Part shown: positions 32,754-44,091 of the stretch, piece after piece
Numbering within the stretch: the first letter of the stretch is position 1
How the letters are laid out: each line of letters opens with the position of its first letter
From: Closterium sp. NIES-65
Taxonomy: Eukaryota; Streptophyta; Zygnematophyceae; Desmidiales; Closteriaceae
Assembly (NCBI GenBank): GCA_948144175.1
Contig: CANXME010002006.1
Coordinates: forward strand, 558,001 to 622,000
Direction: 5' to 3'
DNA: 64,000 bases
Notes under the pieces: model-generated
Databases searched by the model: none
What the model was told of the DNA's origin: nothing
The model's input: the letters and a program-made list of their open reading frames with translations, nothing else
Program-made: the position numbers and the translations under genes

Positions 32754-33603
32754 GGGAAAAATAACGCGACTTGACGGTTTTCGGTTTTGTGTCAATCCGG
32801 TCGACCACTCGTGCACCACGTCAGCACAATTTAGAATTCCAAAACTCCGATCGACCTTACAATGAGTTACGCGTTATGGTGTCATGTTTATTGGTTGGTG
32901 TTGAGTGTGTCACCGCAGGTAAGTAACTTTGTCATAGTTAGCTTGGTTTAGGCTCTCTAACGTCTCGCATGATATTGGTTTTGTCGTGGTGCAGGTCTGC
33001 ACAGTACATACGACGCTGTCGTGTAGGCAGGGTTTAGATATGGCAATCTGGGAAATTATGCCTGTGACTGCTTGTGACATAGGAAACGCCCAATCAAAAT
33101 CTGTAACTCCTCAAATTTAGGCTAGAATCATGCGCGAGGGTAACAAGCAATCGAGATTGGGTTTCCTACATTTCTCTACAGTTTCTTTTGTGGTTTCAAT
33201 AAAATTATGCTCGTTTCATTGAGTGACCAAAAGTGATAGCTTTTCGGGGCAAGGTATGACCATCTGTGATAGCACCATGGTCACCAGCGATAAAAATTTA
33301 CTTTACTGTAACTGTTTGTGATATCCTTGTGACCAAACGTAATCATGGTAGGCATATCGCACCTACTGACACGCGTAATCTTACTCTGCAAAAAACGACA
33401 GACACTACCACCCACAAACCTACGAATTTGGAGAAACCCTAACGCAGGATTACTACTTGCGACAGAGTGACCATTTCATGCTTGCAAGTGTAGAAAAAGG
33501 GTCGGTCGATCGGAGTTTTGGAATTCTAAATTGTGCTGACGTGGTGCACGAGTGGTCGACCGGATTGACACAAATCTGAAAACCGTCGAGTCGCGTGATT
33601 TTT
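32754..33603. mobile_element. Foldback/MULE-like element with 100-bp terminal inverted repeats
   Basis: Arms 32754-32856 and 33504-33603 are inverted copies. About 69 bp are perfect (from TGTGTCAATCCGGTCGACCA inward to CTCCGATCGACC) and the outer part is slightly diverged. The ends begin GGGAAAAAT or GGAAAAATC. The 10-bp direct repeat CCGCTGCCTT flanks both sides (32744-32753, 33604-33613), the length class of Mutator-like elements. Exact target length (8-10 bp) depends on where the inverted repeats are judged to end. The interior of about 650 bp has no ORF or transposase motif, so it would be non-autonomous. A plain inverted duplication is the alternative, but would not explain the flanking repeat. 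Confidence 0.7.
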
Positions 33604-33613
33604 CCGCTGCCTT

Positions 33614-34941
33614 CCGTTCCGTACTGCTGACTGCTGGCAGCGTCGCTGCGTCCAGTCACCTCACCAGTCATAGGGGGGAAGAGGGAGATTGGGAATGAGA
33701 AGTGGGAGTGGGTGAGGGGGTGAGGGGCTGTGAACGAGTGAGAATGTGAATGGGACGGGGGAGGGGGGGAGCTGGGGGTGAGCTGAGGGGTGAGCTGAGC
33801 ACGAGCCTCGGTGCAACTGGAAAAGGGAGTGTGTGGTGTCTGTGTCTCTGTGTGTGAATTTTGTCTTGTTGTCGTGGGTGTGTGTGTGGATGGAGCGTTA
33901 CCTGCCAGCCCGCTTCAGTCCGCTCCGCACGGAAATACCTTTTTAGGGCACGACTTGCTTAGCAACTCGGTGAACCGTACATATTATTTTAGGTTACGGA
34001 CGGCCGCCGGATAACCTACGCGAATGGAGCTCATATCTGGAAGCCGGAAATTAGTCAGAACCATAAATATTTCGTGCGTGACGTTATTAGAAGTTCTTCA
34101 CGAATAAGTGAGGACTTCGGTGTAAAACGTGAGGGACATTGGCACTGAAATGGAATGGATGTCATCAACGGCAGCTGGAAGCTAGTCAGGTCAATCAGCC
34201 GCATCGGACGGACCAGAGGACGAGGTAATGACATCAACGGCTAGCCATCGTTCTCCTAAGAAACAGTTTCTCCTCGCTCGTCCCGTGAACCGTCAAAGTC
34301 GCATCCAGTTTAGGCTCGAATAAACCGTTGAGGAGTCGACTTGAATGTTGTATTCTAATAGTAGACACTAATCGCCTGCTAACAGCCGGCCATGTCGTTT
34401 CAAATGAGCCGGGTTTCCATGCACCATGTATCAATAGACAAGGTGTCAACACACCGACTATCCCTCGTTCCGTAAACGTCCACAACCCCTCGTGCTCCAC
34501 GTAACGATACTAGCTACTTTCTACTATGAACCCACTGAACAGGTCTAATCATGAACAGGTATCATCTCGTAGCTCACCTTGTAACCGTGTCTATTCTCAG
34601 TATCGCTTTTTGTGCTCGTCGCGTCACCAAAACCCCCTCCACTAACTCACCGCGTCGTGTAACTCCCCCTCCTCGTGCCAACTGTCCCCGCCGGGTCATC
34701 TGCGCGTCATCTGCGCTTCCCCTCCCCTCCTCCCTAACTCGTCCCCTAAATCCACCCACATGACGACTTGGTAATTGACATAGGCGCGGGCGCGAGAAAG
34801 TAGTTTCCCCCTGAAACATTCCCAACGAAACTTCCACCCTCTCCCCTCTCCCCCCACCTCTCTCCCCTCCCCCTCCCCCTCCCCCTCCTCCTCCCCCTCC
34901 CCGCTCCCCCCTTCCCCGCGCTTCCCCCGCAATCCCCGCAG
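33614..34941. other. Region upstream of the recognisable RopGAP exons
   Basis: About 1.3 kb. G-rich and C-rich low-complexity tracts (33665-33800 and 34840-34925) surround unique sequence. It probably contains the RopGAP promoter, 5' UTR and first coding exon, since the known protein family has a stretch before the CRIB motif, but I could not identify that exon. An eroded copy of the CRIB exon start lies at about 34761-34795. Confidence 0.45.
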
Positions 34942-35234
34942 ATGACGAGCGGGAGATTGAGATAGGCGCGCCAACCGGCGTGAGCCACGTGACGCACGTC
35001 ACCTTCGACCGCTTCCAGGGCTTCCTCGGCCTCCCGGATGACTTTCACGGCGAGCTGCCGGCACGAGCTCCCAGCGCCAGGTAGGGGGATTCAGAGAACT
35101 ATTCAGGGAGATTGCACGCCAAGGGCATATGAAGTTGCTGTTAGGGTCTCTCGGGTCTCCTGAGCTTCCAGGGCTTCCTCGGCCTCCAGGACGACTTTCA
35201 CGGCGAGCTGCCTGCTCGAGCCCCCGGTGCAAGG
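34761..35234 (+). repeat. RopGAP CRIB-exon echoes (one upstream, one downstream)
   Basis: The upstream fragment at 34761-34795 repeats the exon start with a stop (ATGACGACTTGG, TTGACATAGGCGCG). The downstream fragment at 35166-35234 repeats the end (CTTCCAGGGCTTCCTCGGCC onward) and is followed by GTGAAC. Intron sequence is duplicated as well: GGGAGTTTGCAGGTCAGGTG and following bases occur twice between 35259 and 35362. Confidence 0.8.
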
Positions 35235-38200
35235 TGAACATGAAGGGAGGCTCTTGGGAGTTTGCAGGTCAGGTGCATATGAAGTTGCTGTAGGTGACTT
35301 TTGAGGCGCCTCAAAAGTCTCTTGGGAGTTTGCAGGTCAGGTGCATATCAAGTTGCTGTAGGTGTTGATGGTGCACCTCTCCTCACACCTTTGCACCTCC
35401 TCCCTCTTCCCCCACCCCAACTCCACCCCCCTCCCAACGCACTCCCCCGCTGCCCGGTCAGTCGGAGTGTGTTTGGGGTGTGGCCGGAGACGCTGCAGTG
35501 CTCGCACGAAACATCCCGTCTTTCGTTTCGTGCAGATGGTGCAGCTCTCCGTATTCTCACCAACATCCCGTCTTCCGTTCTGTTCTGTTACACACAAACC
35601 CCCATCAACCCCCCACCAGTCGGACTGTCTTTGGGGTGCGACCGGAGACACTGCAGTGTTCGCACGACTTGGAGGGCAACCAGGTGCCGGACATTCTGCT
35701 GCAGCTGCAGGCGATGCTCTACGGCAAGAACGGACTGCAGGTGCGTGCTGTGCTGGTGGTGGTGGTGCCTGGGACGAGTCGCCTGTCGCCTGGGCCCTTG
35801 GTTGGGTATCTGTTCTGTGGTCGTTTCTGTTTCACACAGCTGCAGCTGCAGGCGCTGCTCTACAGCAAGAGCGACTTGCAGGTGCATGCTGGTGCTGGTG
35901 CTGGTGCTGGTGCTGCTGCCTGGGGTGGGTGGGTGTGAGTGAAGCCGGCAAGCACGTGCCAGTCTGCTCCTTGATCGCCATCCTGCCTGCCAATCATCCC
36001 ACCTGCCAGCTTCGCTTGCCAATACAATGTTAGATTCTGTCCCTTCCTGTCTCACCGCTCACATCCCTCAACCCTGTCCTCGCCCATCCCCAACCCTCTT
36101 CGCCCCACAACTTTCATTGGAGGGTGGCAGACGGAGGGCATATTCCGAGTGGCAGCGCAGAACGACCATGAGGACTTGATCCGAGAGCAGGTGGGCCTGA
36201 CAGTGTGTGTGTGCGTCTGTGTCTGTGTCTGTCTGGTGCGAGCTGCTTCTGGTTGTGAGACACCTCAAAGCTCGAAAATGGCAGCACAGAACGGCCACGA
36301 GGATTGGATCCGAGAGCAGGTGCGTTGTCTGGCTGGCTATGTGTCGTGCCAGCTGCATTGCTTGCTGCCTGCACCCACCAATCATCAACCATCAACCATC
36401 AACCATCAACCACCAACCATCAACCATCAACCATCAACCATCAACCACCAACCATCAACCATCAACCATCAACCATCAACCATCAACCATCAACCATCAA
36501 CCATCAACCATCAACCATCAACCATCAACCATCAATCATCAATCATCAATCATCAGGCATGGCATGGCATCGTTGAATCCTCCCCCCACCACCACGGTCG
36601 CATCACCTTCATATCACGCACCACCTTCATATCATGCACCACCTTCATGTCATGCACCACCTTCATATCATGCTATGAAGGAGGTGAAGCATGATATGAA
36701 GGCACGGACACCAAACCTGCATCGTGTTGATGTCCATCCCTGCATCGTGTTGATGTCCATCCCTGCATCGTGTTGGTGTCCATCCCTGCATCGTGTTGAT
36801 GTCCATTCCCTGCATCGTGTTGATGTCCATCCCTGCATCGTGTTGATGTCCATCCCTGCATCGTGTTGATGTCCATCCCTGCATCGTGTTGATGTCCATC
36901 CCTGCATCGTGTTGATGTCCATCCCTGCATCGTGTTGATGTCCATCCCTGCATCGTGTTGATGTCCATCCCTGCATCGTGTTGATGTCCATCCCTGCATC
37001 GTGTTGATGTCCATCCCTGCATCGTGTTGATGTCCATCCCTGCATCGTGTTGATGTCCATCCCTGCATCGTGTTGATGTCCATCCCTGCATCGTGTTGAT
37101 GTCCATCCCTGCATCGTGTTGATGTCCATCCCTGCATCGTGTTGATGTCCATCCCTGCATCGTGTTGATGTCCATCCCTGCATCGTGTTGATGTCCATCC
37201 CTGCATCGTGTTGATGTCCATCCCTGCATCGTGTTGATGTCCATCCCTGCATCGTGTTGATGTCCATCCCTGCATCGTGTTGATGTCCATCCCTGCATCG
37301 TGTTGATGTCCATCCCTGCATCGTGTTGATGTCCATCCCTGCATCGTGTTGATGTCCATCCCTGCATCGTGTTGATGTCCATCCCTGCATCGTGTTGATG
37401 TCCATCCCTGCATCGTGTTGATGTCCATCCCTGCATCGTGTTGATGTCCATCCCTGCATCGTGTTGATGTCCATCCCTGCATCGTGTTGATGTCCATCCC
37501 TGCATCGTGTTGATGTCCATCCCTGCATCGTGTTGATGTCCATCCCTGCATCGTGTTGATGTCCATCCCTGCATCGTGTTGATGTCCATCCCTGCATCGT
37601 GTTGATGTCCATCCCTGCATCGTGTTGATGTCCATCCCTGCATCGTGTTGATGTCCATCCCTGCATCGTGTTGATGTCCATCCCTGCATCGTGTTCATGT
37701 CCATCCCTGCATCGCGTCACCTCCCTTCCGTACGCTGTAACGTGTGCCGGTCATGCATGCTATACTCTCCCTCTCTTTCTCCCTCTCCCTCTCTGTGTGC
37801 TCCTTGCCTGCACCTCGCCTTGCCTCGCGCCATGCTGCAGGTCAACCTGAGTCTGGTGCCGCGCAACATCTGTCCCTGCATTTTCTCCTCTCCTTGTGCT
37901 TCCCTCACCCCCCCCCCCCCCCCCCCCCCCCCCCCCGCCTCGCCTCACCCCATGCAGGTCAACCTGGGTCTGGTGCCGCGCAACATCGACGTGCATGCCA
38001 TCGCAGGCCTCATCAAGGTACGCCCCTCTCTCCCTCCCCTCTCCTCCCCTCCCCTTCTCTCCGTCATCTTTTTCCTTTCCCCTCTTCTCCCTCACTCCCT
38101 TGCCTCCCCTCCTCTCCCTCCTCTCCTTCCGCTCCCCTCTTTTCCCTCTTCCCCATCTTCCCCTTCCTCTCCCCCTTCTCCCGCTTCTCCCACCCATCTT

Positions 38201-41200
38201 TCCCTCCCATCTTTCCCTCCTCTCCCTCTTCTCTCTCCTCTCTCCCCTCTTCCGTCCCCTCCCTACCTCCTCCCCTCCTTTCCCTCCGCATTGCTGTGCC
38301 TCTCCGTTACCCCCATCCGCATCCTTATCTCCATGCCCACCCCCAGGGTGTTTTTGAGAATTCTCAAAAACACCCTGCAGCATTGCTGTGCCTCTCTTTT
38401 ACCCCCATCCGCATCCTCATCTCCATTCCCACCCCCAACCCCATCCCCATCCCCTTCTTCCCGTTCTCCCCCTCCCTTCTCTTCAACTTTCCCATTTCAC
38501 CCCTCATCCAGGCGTGGTTCCGCGAGTTACCAGAGGGCCTACTGGACCGCTTGAAGCCAGAGAAGGTAGCGGCAGCAGAGAGGGAGGAGCAGATGCTGGC
38601 GCTCGTGGCCACACTGCCCGCCCTGCCTGACCTGTACCCCCACCCCCGCACCGCACCCTCCCACTCAATGCAGGCGTGGTTTAGGGAGTTACCAGAGGGT
38701 CTACTGGACCGCTTGAAGCCAGAGAAGGTGGCAGCAGCGGAGAGGGAGGAGCAGATGCTGGCGCTCGTGGCCACACTGCCCGCCCTGCAGGCTGGCATGC
38801 TGGACTGGGCGGTGGGGCTGATGGCGGACGTGGTGCAGCACGAGGCGAGCAACAAGATGAACGCGCATAACATCGCTGTGGTGTTCGCTCCAAATATGAC
38901 GCAGGTGTGTGGGTGCATTGGGTGGGCCGGGGTGTGGGGTTCTGGGAATGGGCAGTGGTTGGGGTGAATTTGGCGGTGGATGGGTTGGGTTGGGTTGGGT
39001 TGGGTGTAGTTCAGTCTTGAGAGCTCTCACTGCTGGACTGGGCGGTGGGGCTGATGGCGGACGTGGTGCGGCACGAGGCGAGCAACAAGATGAACGCGCA
39101 TAACATCGCTGTGGTGTTCGCGCCCAACATGGCCCAGGTGGGTTGCTAGGTGCCTCAGGTGGGGTTTCAGGTAGCCCAGGTGGGTTGGCCAGATGGCCCA
39201 GGTGGGTTTTGAGGTGGCTCAAAAGGCAGCAAGAAGATGGGGAAGGGCGTCGTTTATCCTTCTTTCCTCCGTCCAACTCTGTCTCTTGCTCCTACCCTCC
39301 TCCCCTCTCCTTCCCTCCTCTCTTCCTCGTTCCCCACCCCCGGACCCTCTCCCACCCAGATCGTTGACCCCCTCCCACCCAGATCGTTGACCCCCTCCCA
39401 CCCAGATCGTTGACCCCCTCCCACCCAGATCGTTGACCCCCTCCCACCCAGATCGTTGACCCTCTCATCGTCTTCCAGCACGGCAGCAAGGTGACGGACG
39501 GACCTCCTCTCAGAGCGCTTGTGCAGCGCAAGCTCAAGCACACAGCTCAAGCACACAGCTCAAGCACACAGCTCAAGCACACAGCTCAAGCACACAGCTC
39601 AAGCACACAGCTCAAGCACACAGCTCAAGCACACAGCTCAAGCACACAGCTCAAGCACACAGCTCAAGCACACAGCTCAAGCACACAGCTCAAGCACACA
39701 GCTCAAGAAGCCCTTCTTTCTGCCTTTCCCCTCCTTCCTTCTCCCTCCTTCCCCCTCCTCACTCAGATCATGGACCTCCTCAGAGCGCTTCACACTTGCC
39801 CCTTCCTCTCCTCTCCCCAACCAATCCCTCTCCCTCCCTCCACTGGCCCCCTGCTCTGCCCCCAATGGCCCCCGGCTCTCCCCCCACTGGCCCCGGCTCT
39901 CCCCCCACTGGTCCCCGGCTCTGCCCCCAATGGCCCCCGGCTCTGCCCCAGATTGTGGACCCGCTAATCGGCTTCCAGCATGTCATCAAGCTCATGGACC
40001 TGCTCAGAGTGCTCGTGCAACGCAAGCTCAAGCAGCGCCTCGACAACCCCCCTCTGTCCGCCGCTCCTCTCACGGACCAACCAGCACAGGACGGGGCAGA
40101 GAGGGGGGAGAGGGAGGAGGAAGGGGAGGAGGAGGAGGAGGAGGAGGGACAGGAGCGGCACGGTTCAGGCAGATATGGTGGCTTTCTCGGGAATGGTGTG
40201 CATGAAGAGAGCACAGGTCATGAGGAGGAAAGGGAGGAAGATGATGAGAGGGGGGGAGAGCCGTTATTGGATGAGTGCACAGCACCTCTGGCAGGAGATG
40301 ACCCTCACACGCCCATTGCCAGACCTCTTGTTCCCGAACCTCTCCTTGCCGAGCCTCTCATTCCCGGACCTCATGGCGAGCGTCCGTTTGGTTCGCCTAG
40401 CAGAATGGGAGAGAGGAGATGCGGAGGAGGAGGGGATGGAGGTCGGGCGGTGGAAGGAAGAGGGGGGAGAAGAGGACGACCGAGCAAAGGGAGAGGGGCA
40501 GGGCGAGGGGGGAGGGGGGTCGGGCGAGGGGCAGAGGGAGAAAGAGTGGCACTAGGAGTTGCAGGAGGGGCAGGAGTGGGAGGGGTAACGGGAGGGGTTG
40601 GAGGGGTAACAGGAGGGTTTGGAGGGGTTGGAGGGAGCCGAGGTTGTGGTGTTCCCGTGTGCAGGAGTGAGGAGGTACAGGGGTCAACTTGGATCGTTGA
40701 TAATAGGCTTGAGGGGGACAGTGCATGTGATCGGCAAGAGGGGAGCAGCGGCAGCGAGGGGGAGGCAGTGGTGTGTCATGGGTGGGACATGATGCCAGCT
40801 GTAACGGGCAATTCGCTTCCGGTTTCGACCAGTGCTGGCGATTCTGCACACCAACGGCAGCAGCAGCAGCAGCAGCCGTTTAAGCCGGCGTGGAAGCAGC
40901 GCGGTGCAGAGCGGTGCAGCACATTGAGCATGGAGTGCGGGCTGAGCATGGATGGCAGCAGCATGTTCAGTCCACACGGGGGCATGCTGAGTCCGTGTGA
41001 GAGCATAGACAGCCCGGGGGGGGTCCTTGCCACGCCCGTGGGTCTCACAGGGGCAGCTGCAGCTGCTGCTGCTTCTGACCCTGCCTTGTTCCTGAGGTTC
41101 CGCAGCGATTCGCGGGAACAGCAGCAGGGGCTTCTCACTCAGGCGCCTCAGCAGGCGATCCTGCCTGCTGCGCCCCCCGTTGGAGGGACTGTTGGCCTCT

Positions 41201-41217
41201 ACGCACGGGCGCATGCA

Positions 41218-41248
<31 letters not shown>

Positions 41249-44040
41249 CTTCCCCTGCTTCCTCCCCTGCTGCTGCGCTTGGGTTGGCATCCTCCTCAGC
41301 AGCAGGCAGTGCAGCCTCCTCTCCCACGGTAGCAAGCCCTGCACTGAGCCCTGCGGCCTTCTCTCCCACTACCGGCACCCCCAGCTCGGCAGGAGAGAGG
41401 CGGCACGGGGGGCACAAGGGAGGGTTCAAGGGCGACCTGTGGTCCAGACGAAAAGGGCCTGCAGTGCCCCACTCCCGCCTCTCCCTCCCTGCTGCCTCCT
41501 CCCCCTCTGCTGCTGCTGCTGCTGCTGCTGCTGCTTGTGCCAACAATGGTGCTTACCCGGCTAATGCCAGTGCCTCTCGCACTGCCAGCAACAGCAGTGC
41601 TGGCAGCGATGCTGCTGCTAGAGCTGCCACCAGCAGCAGCGGTGACCTGACCCCCACCCCTCCCGCCAGCACTGGTGGCTTCACACCCACCCATCCCCTC
41701 ACACCCACGCCTCCCTTAACTCCCACGCCTCCCTCCCGTCCGCTCAAGGACCCCTCCGCCCACTCCCCATCCCCCCTTCGCTCCCCTCTGCTGGGACGGA
41801 GACGAGGGTACAAAGAGAAGAAGCACTCTCCGGGTAGCAAGCAGCAGCAGCAGCAGCAGCAGCAGCACGCAGTGCTGGCGTCGGCACCATCAGCTGGGGC
41901 AGCAGGTGAGTGTGCCCCAGCGCTGACCCCCCGGTCAGGGTTTGGTGCTGTGCCCCCAGGCACGCCCCCTTCAGAGGCCGCTCAGAACCCTGCTGTGACT
42001 CCTCGCTCGTTCCTCTCCCGGCAGTTCCCAGGAGGGTCGGGCTTTGGTGCGGTCCCAGGCACGCCTCCCCCTCACTCGCCCCGCCTATTCCCCCTGTCGC
42101 CGCGGAACTTCTTTAGAAAGCACAAGTCGGAGGGGGGCGTGGAGAGGAGAGACGGGGTAGAGCGGGACGAGGGGAGAGAAGGTGGAGAAGGGAGAGAAGC
42201 GAGAGAAGGGAGAGAAGGGGGAGAGGGGCATGAGCATCACTTGCAACACTCTAGGCTGATGGTGGTGGGTGAAAGTTCAGACAACCACGTGGGGGAATCA
42301 GGAGGCATTCCAGGTTCAGAGCACACTGAAGCAGGGGCGTTTCCAGAGACAGGTGGTGGGGTTGGTGGAGACAGGGAGGGAGGGGTTTGTGCTGTTTCTC
42401 AAGTCAGTTCTGTTCCTCAAGTCGGTTCTGTTCCTCAAGTCGGTTCTGATTCTCAAGTCGGTTCTGTTCCTCAAGTCGGTTCTGTTCCCCAAGCTGGTTC
42501 TGCCCCTCGGTTGCCAATTACCTGGTCTGACACGCAGTGTGCTTTTGAGAGCTCTCCACACCAATCTCCCCTGGGGTATGAGCAGCAGCATCAGGTGCAG
42601 TGGGGTGACAGCAGCACGGGAAATGTGGGAGAGCATGCGGGGGAAGCGGGGGGGACAAGAGGAACAGGATGGGCGGCAGTAGAAGCAGCAGCGGCAACAG
42701 CAACTGGAGGGCGGCCAAAGTCGAGTGGGGGTTGGAGAAGAGGGTGGTCTGGGCCTCATGGGGTGGCAGGGGTGGGTAAGGGCATGCACCTGCTCAGCCC
42801 ACACAGGGGTGATGCACACAGGCCAGGGCATTGGGACACCGCTGCTGCTGCTTCCGCTGCCGCTGCCGCCGCCGCCGCCGCCGCCACCGCTGCTGCTGCT
42901 GCTGGTGCTGGTGCTGGTGCTGGCGCTGGTGCTGGTGCTGCTGGTGCTGCTAGCGATAGTGCCACTGCTGCCAGTGGTGCCAATCCAGGTGGTTCGGCCA
43001 GCAGGAGCGGCCGAACGAAGCTGGGAGCAGCAGGGTCGGGGCTGGCAGCAGCAATGAAAACATCGGTGAAAACGTCTATGAAGGTACTCGCCCCGCTTGC
43101 ACCCACCAAGACCTGGGCGTCAGGCATGGGCGATATGTTTGGGGCCAAGTCCCCCCGCGCTCTCCTCTCCCCGCACTCTCTCCTCTCCCCCCGCGGCTTC
43201 CTTTCCCCTGGTGGTTTCCGCTCCCCCCACCCGTCCGGACACGGAGAGAGGGCGGATGGGGGAAACAGGGGGGGTGAGGGGGACAGGGCATATGGGGAAG
43301 GCAGTGTGAAAACGCCAGGAAGGGGAGAGGGGGCAGGCAGGGGAGAGGGGGCAGGCAGGGGAGAGGGGGCAGGCAGGGGAGAGGGGGCAGGCAGGGGAGA
43401 GGGGGCAGGCAGGGGAGAGGGGGCAGGCATGGCGGATTTCTTACCCAGCGAAGAGGAGAAAGGAGGGAGAGAGGAGGGAAGAGAGGAGGACGGGGAGGAG
43501 CGGCGATTCCCAGCCGAACAGGCGTCTCTCGACTTGCCTGTCAAATCACCAAGGGCATTTCGGAAACTAACCCGGAGGTCGAGTGGGTTTCAGCTGCCGA
43601 CGCGGGCAGCAGTAGCAGCAGCCATGACCCTCCCCTCGTCCCTCTCCATGAAAGAGCGGCGCTCCGAATCATCAGCAGCACCAGCCATTTTCTCCCTCCC
43701 TCCCTCTGCTTCTCTCTCCTCTGCCTCCCCTTCCTCGGCAAAGCCTCCGTGGGGCTCCGGGTCGATGCAGGAACGGCCTCTGCACCTGCAGCAGCAGCAG
43801 CAGCAGCGCCTGGCGCAGGCTCGGCAGCAGGAGGTTCGGCAGCCGGAGGCTCGGCAACTGGAGGCTCGGCAACTGGAGGCTCAGCAGTCGGGCGTCTCCC
43901 AGGCTCCGCTGGAGGGTCGGTTGCGGCAGGTCCGGAAGGGGAAGGTGCAGCTTCCTCGGGCTATTTCAGCGGATCAGTATCAGCAACACGATGGGAGGGA
44001 GTTCTTCCAGGAACAGCTATCGCTGCAGCAACAGCACCTT

Positions 44041-44091
<51 letters not shown>

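Noticed and set aside
34551-34763. 70-codon ORF as first RopGAP exon
   Set aside because: Right place and ends near the CRIB echo, but no family similarity and no clear donor in frame.
36375-36556. Interstitial telomere repeat
   Set aside because: The unit is ATCAACC, not CCCTAAA/TTTAGGG or a simple variant.
36663-37720. Three overlapping minus-strand ORFs of 331-350 codons
   Set aside because: They are the 23-bp minisatellite read in three frames; no independent coding signal.
36713-37720. Possible CRISPR-like array
   Set aside because: The 23-bp unit repeats head to tail with no spacers, in a eukaryotic intron.
39519-40205. ORF with HTAQAHSSSTQLK repeats
   Set aside because: It is the 13-bp minisatellite read in frame; lies in the last RopGAP intron.
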